The notes beneath the pieces are model-generated. The model was given only the letters and a program-made list of their open reading frames with translations. It did not search any database and was not told the origin of the DNA. A stretch of 64,000 nt of DNA, taken from positions 455,063-519,062 of the forward strand of contig QYAI01000097.1 of assembly GCA_003988855.1 (NCBI GenBank). Direction: 5' to 3'. Shown piece after piece: positions 1 to 11,117 of the stretch; position 1 is the stretch's first letter; every line of letters starts with the position of its first letter. The translations under genes and the position numbers were made by a program. This DNA comes from Arachnopeziza araneosa. Taxonomy: Eukaryota > Ascomycota > Leotiomycetes > Helotiales > Arachnopezizaceae.

Positions 1-557
1 AGCCTTGCGGCCAAAATAATCGCGGAGTTGAGTCCGCATTGTCCGCAATCAGGTTTGCCAAACCTCCAAAAATGCAATAAAAAAAATAAAAGTGATAGAA
101 CCCCGGCAAGTCGGAGACCGGTATCTCCGACCAGGCGATAATACTAACTTTGGTCCAGATGAGGTAGAAAGGACTTGACATCACTTAATAGACCACAATA
201 CTTAGATGGTCAATACTAATTAGCCACAACAACCCAACATACAAGTATAAAATCCACGAATTTTTCACTTTTGAAAATCCTGTTTCACACTCAATTTAGT
301 ATTTGACTCGGAATATCATCCCAAACCATCAACATCTACTGGAACATTGCTCATAATTCTAGGTTCACTTCAACTCGAGCATACAAAATCAAGAATCGAA
401 GTCCCAATCAAATCTCGAGCCGAGCCTAAGAAACTGATTTTCTCTCGCCACCGTCGCCGAGCCCAAAAGCACGAACCAGAAATATCTGCGAAATACTTCG
501 TCTTTGAACAATTTCGACCTTGGTCCAGCCAAGAAATCCTGCCGGTTCTCCCTCACG
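1..557. other. leader region, no gene recognised
   Basis: I see no convincing gene here. Open frames crossing 347-731 overlap the start of the next gene and show no family motif. The stretch probably holds the promoter and 5' leader of the 2EXR gene at 558. Confidence 0.4.
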
Positions 558-1478
558 ATGTGTTTCAATCGTCTTCCAACCGAGCTTCGCATCAAAATCT
601 GGCGTTACGCAGCCGATCAGTCTCAACGTGTGACTATAACAACAACCTTGAAGAAAGATGCTAAGGCAATCTTTGGAACAAATCCGAAAAAATATACAGA
701 CAGCGACTACGAGCTCACGTCTATCCGTCATATTCCAGCCCTTCTTCTCACCAATTACGAATCAAGAGAAGTAGCCCAAAGCTTCCATGCTCAGTTTCCC
801 GTTGTGCGCACACCAGTTCGCTTCACTCATCTGATAGAGCCCATTCCCTTCAATTTCCAGGAAGATTTCTTGATTATTGATCACTTCAGAACCCTGATGT
901 ACTTGTATACAGAAAAAGGCCGATCGACTACCAGCCTCTCGAATTTAGACCCATATCGATTGAATCTCAACGAGGATATGCGCCTTGTCGTCGAACAGCT
1001 TCATAAGCTTGCTTACCTAGGTAAAACACGCGCATGTGTTCGTGATTGGTTGGGCAGATTCGCGAATCTAGCCAAGCTAGGTCTCATGGAACCAATTCTT
1101 GCTACTGAAGAAAAGAGTGAAGCATATAAGAAGAACCTCTCGGAGTACTTGGCTGAAGAGTGGATGGAGTCGAAGGACTGGTGCAGAACAAAAACAACAC
1201 CAGGGGTGGCTGAAATTGCCTGGGTCTCGCAAGAAGAAAGGGATGAGATGTATTTCCTTCGAGAGACACCCTTGAAAGAAGAACCGGAACCTTGTCGGTC
1301 GAATGGTGAGACTGACTTGTCTCGTTTCTCACAACAATCGAGCTTTACCTTGGAAGAGCTTAGTGGCGAGCAAGAGTATGGTTGCGATGATCCACAATAT
1401 GATTACTATGTCTCGGATGGCCAAGAACAATCGGAAGAAGATGAATGCCACGATCCTGAATGCCAGTGCTATTTTTGA
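558..1478 (+). CDS. 2EXR-domain protein 1
   Basis: Single-exon protein of 306 residues. The first ATG in the frame (558) lies just before the motif LPTELRIKIW, which is the start of the fungal 2EXR domain. The second E-x-R motif is in NYESREVAQSF near residue 75. The family takes its name from two conserved E-x-R motifs and has no established biochemical role; an F-box-like adaptor role is sometimes suspected, but nothing here shows it. The C-terminus is strongly acidic and Tyr/Cys rich (residues about 265-306, ending ECQCYF). No signal peptide or membrane segment is visible. It is the first of about eleven 2EXR genes or fragments in the window. The frame extends upstream without an ATG, so 558 is preferred as the start. 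Confidence 0.85.
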   Translation: MCFNRLPTELRIKIWRYAADQSQRVTITTTLKKDAKAIFGTNPKKYTDSDYELTSIRHIPALLLTNYESREVAQSFHAQFPVVRTPVRFTHLIEPIPFNFQEDFLIIDHFRTLMYLYTEKGRSTTSLSNLDPYRLNLNEDMRLVVEQLHKLAYLGKTRACVRDWLGRFANLAKLGLMEPILATEEKSEAYKKNLSEYLAEEWMESKDWCRTKTTPGVAEIAWVSQEERDEMYFLRETPLKEEPEPCRSNGETDLSRFSQQSSFTLEELSGEQEYGCDDPQYDYYVSDGQEQSEEDECHDPECQCYF

Positions 1479-1906
1479 GAAGGACTAGATCAGTTTGGAG
1501 ACTTTGATCAATATTAATGGGACCGACGTGGTTGTTTTGCAGATTTTATACAAGGACAGTTATCATATATGCTGGTCATGCAGTTTGACTTGCATAACAA
1601 AGACTCTATATGAGCGTACTGAAGGACGGCAAAACTTGGAATAGAAAAACAGGTCTTTATGGATAAGCCACAACTGATTCACCAAGTTGTTCTACTTCGA
1701 GTGGAATAGGTAGACGTTGATTTTACAATAATATTATTTCAATCAGAGCATACAGCTATTGGTGATGGAGCAGCGTTGGTGCTCACAACACGTGACCTAC
1801 GTGAAGGTTTTCTCGCTAGACTCCCCTATCTACTCGCGTAATTTTTAATGATCAAAACAACCTTTTGTTTATTCAATCATTAGGTCACTCATCTGCCACC
1901 GTGACC
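1479..1906. other. intergenic spacer
   Basis: No gene seen. It lies between two co-oriented 2EXR genes and probably holds the 3' end of the first and the promoter of the second. Confidence 0.4.
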
Positions 1907-3165
1907 ATGGGTAAGTGCCAGACTCTGCTCCTACTATTTGAATGATACTTTATTCTCTCTGCAAGATCGCAAACATAGTTCAATGACCTGCGACCTTCAA
2001 AGCTCTACCTTGGCAGAAGTCGTGTTCACGAACTCAGTTTCCACACGACAGTGCGATAGAAGATCTTGCTAATATTCTTCAATCTAGCTGACCCCGCTTG
2101 GACTTTCACGTACATGAACTGCACGCCCGTCTTCAAGGAGCTTAAGCTGTCCAAGGACCAACTCGATCAGATCTTAGACCATACATCTGGCAAGCAAATT
2201 CGTAAGTGTAGCATCAAGATCTACCCAGAGTTTTCATCTCGGTGACCACTATTTGCGATGAATAGTGGCCATCATTGACTACACAATAGGTTCCAAGTCC
2301 AGTATACTACACTTGCTAACTTTTATCGCCAGCCACCCAGACCATCCCTCAAGTCTACTCTCCAGAGAGTAATGGAAATATATTCATATTTGAGGATCTT
2401 GTTGACCGTATGAAGCCTCAGTCGGCCAAGCCTATTGCCGCTGCTCGAGTTACCGCCAAGAAAACCTTCAATGACTTGGATAAGAGCATCCAGAAAAAAA
2501 TCTGGGGATATGTTGCTGGCAATCGCGAGCCACACGATGTCATGATCTATCTGAAGGTCCGCATGGAACGCTCTGAGATTGTTGGTGACAGTAATTTGTC
2601 TATCAGATGGCCTTCTTTGAATGGTTCATCTTTGAGGGCCAGGCATGTCGTCCCAGAAATCTTGCAAATCAACCGTCAATCCCGCGCTATCGGCCTCAGA
2701 ATTTTCACCCCACTATTTCGAACCCGTCTAGTCCACCCTATTTATGTCAATCTTAATACTGACGGCATTCATTTCAAGAACTTCCAGGCCGTCAAGAGCT
2801 TGTGGGGTCGGTATGCACAGGAACGATATCGGAACCTTCCGGGACATGCGGACTTTCGGATGCTGAAGAAGTTTACGGTGTACGTCGAGTCAAGTTATGG
2901 GTCCCCCTCGATGCATAGTTACTTCTTGGAATGGGCTGTTGAGCAAGATTGTTTCACTGAAGTTACTGTCCTCCAGCAAACTTATGACAAACCCCCACCA
3001 GGTTCTCCTGCTATCTTCACGCCTATGGAGAGAATGCTTCATCTCTTTTATGTTAATTTCATCTATCGACATCGTCTGGAGCACCCCAGATCAACCTTTG
3101 ACACTAGCTTGACCTTCGTTGAGCCAAGGGAGTTCGCAATTTATATGTCTGCCACCTCGCCTTGA
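1907..3165 (+). CDS. 2EXR-like protein 2, three exons, 4-nt first coding exon
   Basis: Exons 1907-1910, 2088-2201 and 2333-3165 give 316 residues. The first coding exon is only ATGG, followed by a consensus gtaagtg donor. Both introns have good acceptors (tctag, gccag), and GCTAAC precedes the second. Joined, the frame begins MADPAWTFTYMN and stays open throughout. The 2EXR core is recognisable (DLDKSIQKKIWGYV, then QINRQSRAIGLRIF), but both E-x-R motifs have drifted: SIQ replaces ELR, and QSR replaces ESR. The next ATG in frame is 2410, so an annotation without the two upstream exons would lose about 65 residues. Function is unknown. The residues before the 2EXR core match nothing I recognise. 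Confidence 0.75.
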
Positions 3166-4883
3166 GCATGTAAGATAAAGAGCTCCACATTGTCTTGACA
3201 AGTAACTAAGCAGCGCAACTAGATGGGGAATAAGGAGCCTTCGATAAGCTGCATACCTCTGGTTACCAATGGTATGGTTGATTTTCGCCTGGTTCTAGCT
3301 AAGGAGAATAGGAGAAGCATGATCAAGGATTGACTCAACAGTCTATACTTGTAGATAGATTAGGATATCTGGACTCATTGAAACTTCTCTTTCATAATTA
3401 TTATCCGCGGATATTTGCCTGTCATTCGAAGAAGCTTTTTAATACCCTTCCGTCTCCACTTTCAATTTCCTTTGATCTCACCTTAAATGATTTAGAGAAA
3501 GACTGGTTTGAGCAAGTGCTACTGCAGTCCATGGACTCTATAATGTACTGTTTTCTTCTATGCTAGTTTATTATCCTGACCAACGTAGAGCAAACCTTCA
3601 AAAATTTGTCTCGTGAGACTTTGCAACAGCCAGGGAGATTTGGCTGCAGGTGGATATATCCGAAAGAAAACTTAGTAGCTGATCGTTCAGATACGTCTTG
3701 AGTCGAAGCTAGCAATGGCAAGGAACTAGGAAACCAGTTATATCCATTTCAGCATGAAATGAATGATTGCAGGTTATAATTGAGGACTCTGAAGTTAATA
3801 TGCACAAGCTAAATTTGGCTCACTATCAATGACAGGCAGCCACTCTTGGATATTTTAGAATACGTTGGACGGGTTTAATTTATGGTGGGACACACTAAGA
3901 ACGGAAACCTGGTCAGACGTTTTGGGAATTATTATTTGTGTTACTTTGTGTTCTGCTGCGGAATGATTCCAAGACGCCTAGTGTCACAGATTACCAGTGT
4001 TTCAAGTAAACAAAAATTACCTGTTTGGGGAAAAAAAACTAACACGCGATTATTCTACTCCCAGGATCCCCTGACTTTTTTAATCATCTCTTGTTTTTCT
4101 TGACTTTGGGGAGGATGCTGCTAAATATGCCTCTTGAGTATATCCAAGAATCAAGAATGGTTCTACCCCGTCGGCCCCACCATGGCTTCTGCCGACATTT
4201 AAGGGGCTTTAGCGAGAGGTAGGGCACGTGGTGGGTGTCTGTCTTTTCCTCCCACCCCACCTCGCGTAACTTGGTCGTACAATTGGGCTTCCGAGTCTCC
4301 TACCTAAAATTCTCGCTCAGACATGGTCTGCGTATCCGGAAAAAGTTTCCGCCCAATATATATCTAATGCGCATTCAGCCTTACATTTCCACTTACCCCA
4401 CAGCCCCGATTTTTGCGTCGCCTTAATCTGGGAGTAAAAGGACTTAGCTGTGGCACTTATCTCGGCAACTCATAACAGGGTTCTGTCATTGGTGCCAAGC
4501 CGGACTCCGGCCTTGTTGGTACCTTATTGTAAACGCCGTTCCCGGTTCTGACATATCTGATGCGGGAGAATAGAGAGTTTCTTAAACTGTTATTAAGGTA
4601 CGCGTCAAGCAGGTACCACAGTAAGTGTATCTCATACGGCTATGACGGCCAAGAATGGAAATAACCCAGGTTTAGCCAGATAAGGACTCTGGTAAGGTGG
4701 TGACAATGTCCACTTTGAGCTCGCTCCGGGATCGCTGGTGAGATGAACTGTAATATTTGTGGTTCCAATATCTTCCTACCTGGAAGGCTACTTCCTGGAG
4801 TATGTAAGTACCAGATAAGATCCATCTCCAAAACACTAATTCTTCATTTTTGTTCCTCGGCTTTTGCTCCGAAATTCAGCACT
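3166..4883. other. intergenic spacer, no gene recognised
   Basis: Only short unsupported frames (for example 3330-3566, 3882-4103, 4235-4426) with no family motif and no splice partners. The last part should hold the promoter of the sulfotransferase-like gene. Confidence 0.4.
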
Positions 4884-5805
4884 ATGAATCTCAACAATCC
4901 TTTCTGGACTCTCGCTGAGAGGTTCTACAGCTCACCTGAACCGCCACCGCGGATACGTACCAAGCCGATGCAAGTCCTTTGCGTAGGACTTCCACGATCA
5001 GGAACTGAATCTCTGCAAAAAGCTTTGTTACGGCTGGGATATGACTACACTTTCCATGTATGAGCTTCCACCTATTCTTTAAAAAACTGCTAAGAAATCT
5101 TAGGGATGGGACATGCTCTTCGAAGAGCCCCACCGGATGCAAGCTTGGGTTCGCCTCGCGCGGAAGAAATGGTATGGTAGCAGAGATGGGGACTGTCGCA
5201 TCAGCGCTGCAGAGTTTGATGCTGTATTGGGACATGCAGTAGCTGTTACGGATGCCGCCGCGTCCTGCTTTGCTGCTGAGCTTATACAAGCTTATCCGGA
5301 TGCAAAAGTTATCTTGAACATGCGGGATTTGGATGCATGGCATGCTTCCGCAATCAAAAATCTTTGCGCCGAAGTCAATGATAAGTGGTTTGGGTCGCTC
5401 TTATGCTGGTTCGAGTCGAGGCTATGGTGGATGTTTCATTGCCATCAAAGAATCATGTGGCCCAGGCTGTTTAGATGCACTGACTCGACATTAAGGAGCG
5501 GAATTGAGGTCAATGGCAAATGGATCTATCGAGAGCACTCAGCTATGATACGAGGATTAGTTCCCAAGGAGAGGTTGCTTGAATGGAATGTGAAGGAGGG
5601 CTGGGAGCCCCTGTGTGAATTTTTGGGGAAGGAAGTTCCCCAAGAGCCATTCCCGAGAACGAATGATGCAGCAGGTTTTCAGCACAGAATTCATGACGAT
5701 TTGGATAATGAGGGACTGGCTGGGATTAAGAACATGTTTCTCACTGCAGCCTTTCTTATGGCGTTTACTTTCTTCTCGTGGCGACTTTTATCCTTCTGGT
5801 TATAA
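4884..5805 (+). CDS. P-loop sulfotransferase-like protein with C-terminal membrane anchor
   Basis: Exons 4884-5057 and 5104-5805 (intron 5058-5103, gtatga...cttag) give 291 residues. The N-terminal motif VLCVGLPRSGTESLQKAL is the 5'-PAPS-binding P-loop of the fungal Sulfotransf_4 family; these are often mislabelled NAD-dependent epimerases. Other family signatures follow: GWDMLFEEP after the splice, DAAASCFAAELIQAYPDAKVILNMRD (the 3'-phosphate-binding region), and LLEWNVKEGWEPLCEFLGKEVP. The last ~25 residues (FLTAAFLMAFTFFSWRLLSFWL) form a hydrophobic tail, usual in this family, so membrane anchoring is likely. The acceptor substrate is unknown. It is flanked by 2EXR genes, with no pathway context. 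Confidence 0.85.
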
Positions 5806-6647
5806 TACGTGGGATGATCATTGTATTTGTTTATTTAAAAGATCCCTTTGCTTGTAATCAATCACTTAGAGCATGATATCATTGGGTGGAAGCTTGTTTT
5901 GAAGAGAGAATCAGGGAAACTTTGATGATACCTGATAGAGCAAACTCTTCGCTTTCTCTGTGATACAAAAGAGCCACTTTTACACCTTCTTTGAGTATGC
6001 AAGATCTCAATTAGGCTCTCTTTATAAAAGTATATCTGGCTTTGAGTTTACATTCTATACTCTCTTTTTCCACGCCCTCGCTTTCTAGTCCTGGTCGCTC
6101 AGTCCGACTTCTGAATTTTGAGTCTTTCTTCACTTATTTCCCGAAATTTGGTTTGCATTTGCTTCACAGGACTCCTTCTCTACTCTAGAAATTTGCATTT
6201 AAATTTCATTTCAATATTACGCCTCAATCACAGTCCGCTTCTTTCACAGGCTTTTCCTCGGGCCAACATTGGAGGATCACGTCGGAGGTATTGCGCACAA
6301 TATTCCGATTTTTTCATAATTCCAAGTCGCAAATAGATCACGAACGTGTTCAGAACAACACCAAGGTCTTTTGTACGGACCACACGTTCGTGGTTTACTT
6401 TTTCCATCTGTTAGGAGACCTCTGTCTTCATACACGACTAAGCTCTTTCAAGCATCGAGCACAAGTTGATGCGAAAGCCGATCTGTTTTTCACGATCTGG
6501 ACGTTTGCCTTCAAGGACAGTAGGTCGGTCGAAATTAGAAGACCTCCCCTGAAGTTGACCTTCGATAGCTCTTGTGTTAAGACTTCTTTCTCTTACTTGT
6601 CACCTGAGCTTGCTCTACCTCCTCTATTTGATTCAGTACCCTTGAAG
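5806..6647. other. intergenic and leader region
   Basis: No independent gene seen. A frame open from about 6291 runs into the first exon of the 2EXR gene at 6648 but has no ATG or motif, so I treat it as untranslated leader. Confidence 0.4.
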
Positions 6648-7217
6648 ATGTCTCATCAGGAGAGAGCTCTGAAGTTGAACAGCGCACTGGTACCGGCTGG
6701 CTTCTCTAAGCTTCCAAAAGAGTAAGAACCCTCGTTGACTGGGATATTTTCATTCATTATTAAGTGATGAGCTTTGAAGCCTTTTTAGTTGAAGATCTAT
6801 CATAAGTTTCAGTCAAATACTGCTAACTCCCTGCTTTCTAGGCTTCGGCAGCAAATCTGGGACCTCGTACTGGACAAGGAGAATCCTCGAAATATTACCC
6901 TTCACGCTAAGAAGAAGAAGATATGGAATGCGTGCACGAAGGAATGGAACAAAGTCACGATTCGAACTGCCACATATTGGCCGGTTAAACCGGGAGCGAT
7001 ATTCAGCATTTGTAAGGAGTCCAGAATGGTTGCCATGACTCGATATAAAGCTTTGCTTGGAGCACCTTTGTGTGGCCGATCTATTCTCATCAATTTCAAG
7101 GTCGACTCGTTGTCCTATGAGAACCTCAACACACGGGAACTTTTCTTTGAACACGAGTCTCTCGAGAGAAGTTTATCTGGCAAAATCGGTATAACTTGGC
7201 TCTTTGGTACGATTTGA
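6648..7217 (+). CDS. short 2EXR protein 3, probably C-terminally truncated
   Basis: Exons 6648-6721 and 6842-7217 (intron gtaaga...tgctaac...tctag) give 149 residues. The splice falls inside the diagnostic motif: KLPK-E joins LRQQIWDLVL to give the first E-x-R. The second is in CKESRMVAMTRYK, followed by INFKVDSLSYEN, where family members usually read 'N(F)D.D.LY'. The chain ends soon after at TWLFGTI, whereas related genes here run 190-340 residues. The lost C-terminal half suggests a truncated or decaying copy. Sequence after the stop (to about 7700) keeps no clear family similarity. Confidence 0.7.
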
Positions 7218-8047
7218 GACCGCCAACCCGATGGAAATCTACACTATGAGTATCCGGATAGGCTGTTGGGATTTGAAAGTTTGTAGGCTTTTATGACCGA
7301 CCTGGGAGGCAAGAATATGAAACAGATTGGACTAGCTTATTGCTTGAGAACGCTAAGCTGAATTCATGAGAGAATCGAAAACTGGACGGTCTTGCCAGAC
7401 GTCTAAGAGAACGCAATTCAAGTCTCCAAAACGAATCAAATTCCACTCCAATTGATAAGTTCCGTTACTACGTTTGACTTCTTTTTACTACGTGCTCAGA
7501 GATTTGTTTTCATTTTGCATAGTCTTTCGTCCAAGTTCAAGACTCGATTGCCGGAGAACGTGCCAAATTTCCATCAGCGAGTCATGTTAGGCCAGTATAT
7601 GTGTATTACAGTGAAGAAAGCGCAAGCTCCAGTGAGATTGCATTATGGCGGTAGCAAGCTGTATTTCTTTGCGTCACCCGCGAAGGTGAATGATGCTTAG
7701 CAAGGCACATTAGCGGCTTTTCTCCGCTAACCGCAATGGCATTTTTGATTCAAATTTGTATAAATATCCGAAAGGGAGACGCGATATACCCTCAAACTCT
7801 CCGACTCCTCAACTCTTAGAAGCCCATTAATCCTCAACGGCCCCTCGACTCAGTAAGAAGCAAGGCAGCTTGTAAGTGTCTCTTCCATATCATGCAGTCG
7901 TTTCAATCTAACTGAACGAGCTTGTCTCACGAAAAGCCTCCTCTTTCGAGAAGCTTCATCCTCTAGGGAGCGTGTCTATCCATCATAATTCTTCATCTCT
8001 TCGATACCACAACCATCAAAATCTCTGACAACACCTCCGATTCAACT
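7218..8047. other. spacer, possible gene debris
   Basis: No supported gene. A frame at 7452-7700 has no motif and no ATG-proximal context. It may be debris of the truncated 2EXR gene upstream. Confidence 0.3.
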
Positions 8048-8782
8048 ATGAGCGACGCTTTCGCAAGCTTTCCAAAGTTCCGCGAATTTTCTAAAGAAAT
8101 CCAATTCTTGATTTGGGCTGAAGCTTGTACCATGGTAGAGCCACGAGTAATTCGTTTGACGTCCCCGGACGAGTGGAACGAGGATGACTGGGACGAGGAA
8201 ACGAAAACGGTCACCAGATCGCTCAAAGCTGTTGCGAAATCCCCGGCGGTACTACACGCATGTAGAGCCTCGAGAATGATTGCCAAAAAGGACTATCAGC
8301 CTCTGTTCTCCGAGGCCCTCGGCGGACGTCCAGTGATGATCAACTTCAAAATTGACGTAGTCCAGATAGGAGACTACCTCGATCTTCTGATGGCCTATGG
8401 CGCAACAATGGTGTACAATTATCATGAGGGTCGCAAATTACGTAGCGGGAAGATATTCTCAGTTCGGGATTACGCAAAAGCTCCCGTGCGCCATTTCCCA
8501 GACGTGACAAGTCATCCGCAGTCTTCGGACTTGCAAGTCTTTGAGTCACAAATTAGAAACTTGAGATACGGTAACACCGAAACCGGCCGCCATGACCCTG
8601 GAAATATTATTGATTGGGTCAGCCGATGCGAAAATCTCAGAAATCTTGATATTGGTGATTCTACCGCTTGGTCACCGGAGTGGAAACACTTCGCTGAAGC
8701 ATTGTTCCCACATAGATGGCTTGTTGGGATTGGCCACTATCAGAACTCACGTATTATGACTCACTACCATAGATCAATTTGA
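8048..8782 (+). CDS. 2EXR-like protein 4
   Basis: Single exon, 244 residues, from an ATG at 8048. The order of features matches the 2EXR fold: FREFSKEIQFLIWAEAC, then PRVIRLTSPDEWNEDDWDEE, then PAVLHACRASRMIAKKDYQPLF, then GGRPVMINFKIDVVQI. Both E-x-R motifs are changed (EIQ for ELR; ASR for ESR), so a profile search may score it weakly although the layout is clear. The C-terminal half includes a segment resembling leucine-rich spacing (CENLRNLDIGDSTAW). No signal peptide or membrane span is visible. Function unknown. Confidence 0.75.
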   Translation: MSDAFASFPKFREFSKEIQFLIWAEACTMVEPRVIRLTSPDEWNEDDWDEETKTVTRSLKAVAKSPAVLHACRASRMIAKKDYQPLFSEALGGRPVMINFKIDVVQIGDYLDLLMAYGATMVYNYHEGRKLRSGKIFSVRDYAKAPVRHFPDVTSHPQSSDLQVFESQIRNLRYGNTETGRHDPGNIIDWVSRCENLRNLDIGDSTAWSPEWKHFAEALFPHRWLVGIGHYQNSRIMTHYHRSI

Positions 8783-9486
8783 CCGCGAACAAGAATGCCA
8801 ATTCCACATTGTTCCCTGTTTTCATTTCGGCGTTGATCTGTAAAGCCACGACCTTCGCAAGTAGTAGATGAAGGACAACACCGAACGTTCACATGGGATA
8901 TCAAACATGGGGCATCTTCTTCCTGAAACTTCAGCATTCAGAAAGCACAAGAACTGAAAATCAGTGGCGGCTTCTTATTAGTTATACGGCTCTATCTAAA
9001 TAAGGGGGGTGAGCTCTATATGCTAGGTAGCGCTCCGAGATAATAAGATAGTCGACCTGACTTTTGTTGTTCCTTTCAAGTGAAATATTCTCTGCGGCCA
9101 TCAGTCTTCGATCTGCATGATCTTTGACTTGTATTTAATTCTATTAGGCAACCGTAGTGATGCTCTAATTGTTGTATTGAAATGTCTTGGAGAGGGAAAC
9201 TATAGTTGCTTTCTAAATTGAATCGACTTGTGGATTTATGTAACAAGATACTGTGAATCATCCAAGCGGAACTCTCTAATGCTGTCACCTTTCAAACTGA
9301 ATCATTCACCCCTTTCAGCTAATATTCACAGAAAGGCTTTTTTCCGGTTGGCTACTTAACTCCCATCTCGCTATTCATGATAATACTCTTTTCATAATCT
9401 CTACACAACTGCAAAGTTTGATCAGAAACACCTCACGCTGAATACTCTCTTGAGAAAGCTGCAAATCATTCGTGCACTATCACAAA
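8783..9486. other. intergenic spacer
   Basis: No gene seen; short antisense frames only. Probably the promoter of the gene at 9487. Confidence 0.4.
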
Positions 9487-9981
9487 ATGACCTCTCGAGC
9501 AACAGGCAACCCATGTGCAACATCCACCATGGCTACTCGGACATTTCATTCTTTTCCAATCCTTCCTGCCGAGCTTCGTATTAAGATTTGGAGTATCGCC
9601 AGCATGCAAGAGCCTCGAAATATTCATATCGCGCCAGACCACGACCAGCCAGGTCAAGGTTATAGCAGTCTCCGGGCAAAATACACAATCCACGGTATCC
9701 TCCATGCGACCCACGAATCGAGAGTCCAAGCCCAAGTTAATTATGAAACCCTTCTGCAATTATCATTCATGGTAGCGCCACCCATCATTATCAATCTCGA
9801 TATCGATACTTTTAGTGTCGGACCTGAAGAGTATTTAACTGCCATGGACGATTTCTGTTTCTTCTTTATTGCATCTCAGAGACACACAAGCAAGACAAGG
9901 CTCGATTGGAAGGTGATCGGACAACTGGTCAAATTGTTCTTCAGAACATGGAACTTCTCTCAGAGCGAGGACGGGTTCTGA
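9487..9981 (+). CDS. 2EXR-domain protein 5, short
   Basis: Single exon, 164 residues from ATG 9487; an alternative start is 9529, 14 codons later. Both E-x-R motifs are intact: FPILPAELRIKIWSIAS and ATHESRVQAQVNYE. Between them is EPRNIHIAPDHDQ, and after them PPIIINLDIDTFSVGPEE, the usual third block of the family. The chain stops at SEDGF, shorter than most relatives. A further spliced exon downstream cannot be excluded, but I found no good donor that rescues the frame. Function unknown. Confidence 0.75.
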   Translation: MTSRATGNPCATSTMATRTFHSFPILPAELRIKIWSIASMQEPRNIHIAPDHDQPGQGYSSLRAKYTIHGILHATHESRVQAQVNYETLLQLSFMVAPPIIINLDIDTFSVGPEEYLTAMDDFCFFFIASQRHTSKTRLDWKVIGQLVKLFFRTWNFSQSEDGF

Positions 9982-11117
9982 AGGTCGCACCTACTCCTTC
10001 TATGTGGGTGAGCGAAACTTACAAGTTCACAATCGAGTGACCATCCAGAATGCCTCAGCCAGTACTCTTTTCAGTTATACCAGAAGCTTCCGTGTACTTT
10101 TAGTTCCGGGGAGCGGTTGAAATGACTGTTGAGGAGGAGACATAGTGAGCGTATGGATCACGAAAACCTGGCATGGACTTGGATGGGAGCTGAGCTATGA
10201 GCAAAGGCATGGTAATGGGTGTCCTACTACTCTTGAGGCTCTCCTTAATTGATTGGTCTCGGCGATTGAGATGGAGGGATTATGGAGTTGGAGGCAGGAG
10301 GCTTCTTTACGTTGCTTTTGGCGAAATATTTTTTTAAGCAAGGACCTAGTTTACGCTATTAAAATAATATTGGGAATAATGAAAACTTTTATCTACTCTA
10401 GCTTGTCCCCGTCTAGCTAAATCAACGAGGCAAGAGTCTTGAACTTCTCGTAGCAATCCACGTGACTCTGTATTTACGCGACGGGAAGTTGAAGACAACC
10501 CCTTGAAACAAGATTTTCAAAAGTACTTAAGCTACCTATATATCTCCTGTACGAAAAGAAAAACATGTCAGAACTTTTGAGGGTGTTACAAATTTCATAA
10601 TCCAAAGATGGTTGGAACAGTATCACCAATGTGGTGGAGAGCGGGTCGGTTGAGCCATGCCTATTTCTCACCTACATGTGGCTCAAAACATATTTCGGAT
10701 TTTTTTGGCGGTGGCAGCTATTTCTTTCAAAATCCTTGATCAAAAATGCTTTCTTTTATTCTCTCTGTCTTATCCCTGTAATTTTTTGGGTCAGGCTTCG
10801 GGGCTGAGCACAAGAGCCACCAGCCGTTCAGAGCTGAACAGATATCCAAGCTCACAGCGCTTGAAGCATCCCATTTACTGCTCAACCCCGCTTCCAATAC
10901 GCCACACAGGAGAAACCCAGCAAACAAGCTTCGCCAAGAGTGGACAGATAACGGTGGCCTCAACGCCACGTAGATCGATGCGGAAATCGCCCCAGGTGTG
11001 ATTGGCAGGGGTTTGAGATCAATATATTCATCGAAAACAAACACGGCCTAGTTAGACCCTCGATCTCGGGAGGTCTGAGGTGAGGATCTTCTTTCTTCTT
11101 CAAACCACCAGCTTACC
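9982..11117. other. intergenic spacer
   Basis: No supported gene. Frames at 10474-11044 lie on both strands and carry no motif. The end should contain the promoter of the CFEM-like gene. Confidence 0.4.

Noticed and set aside
7452..7700. 82-codon frame after the truncated 2EXR gene
   Set aside because: No motif and no context; at most debris of the upstream gene.
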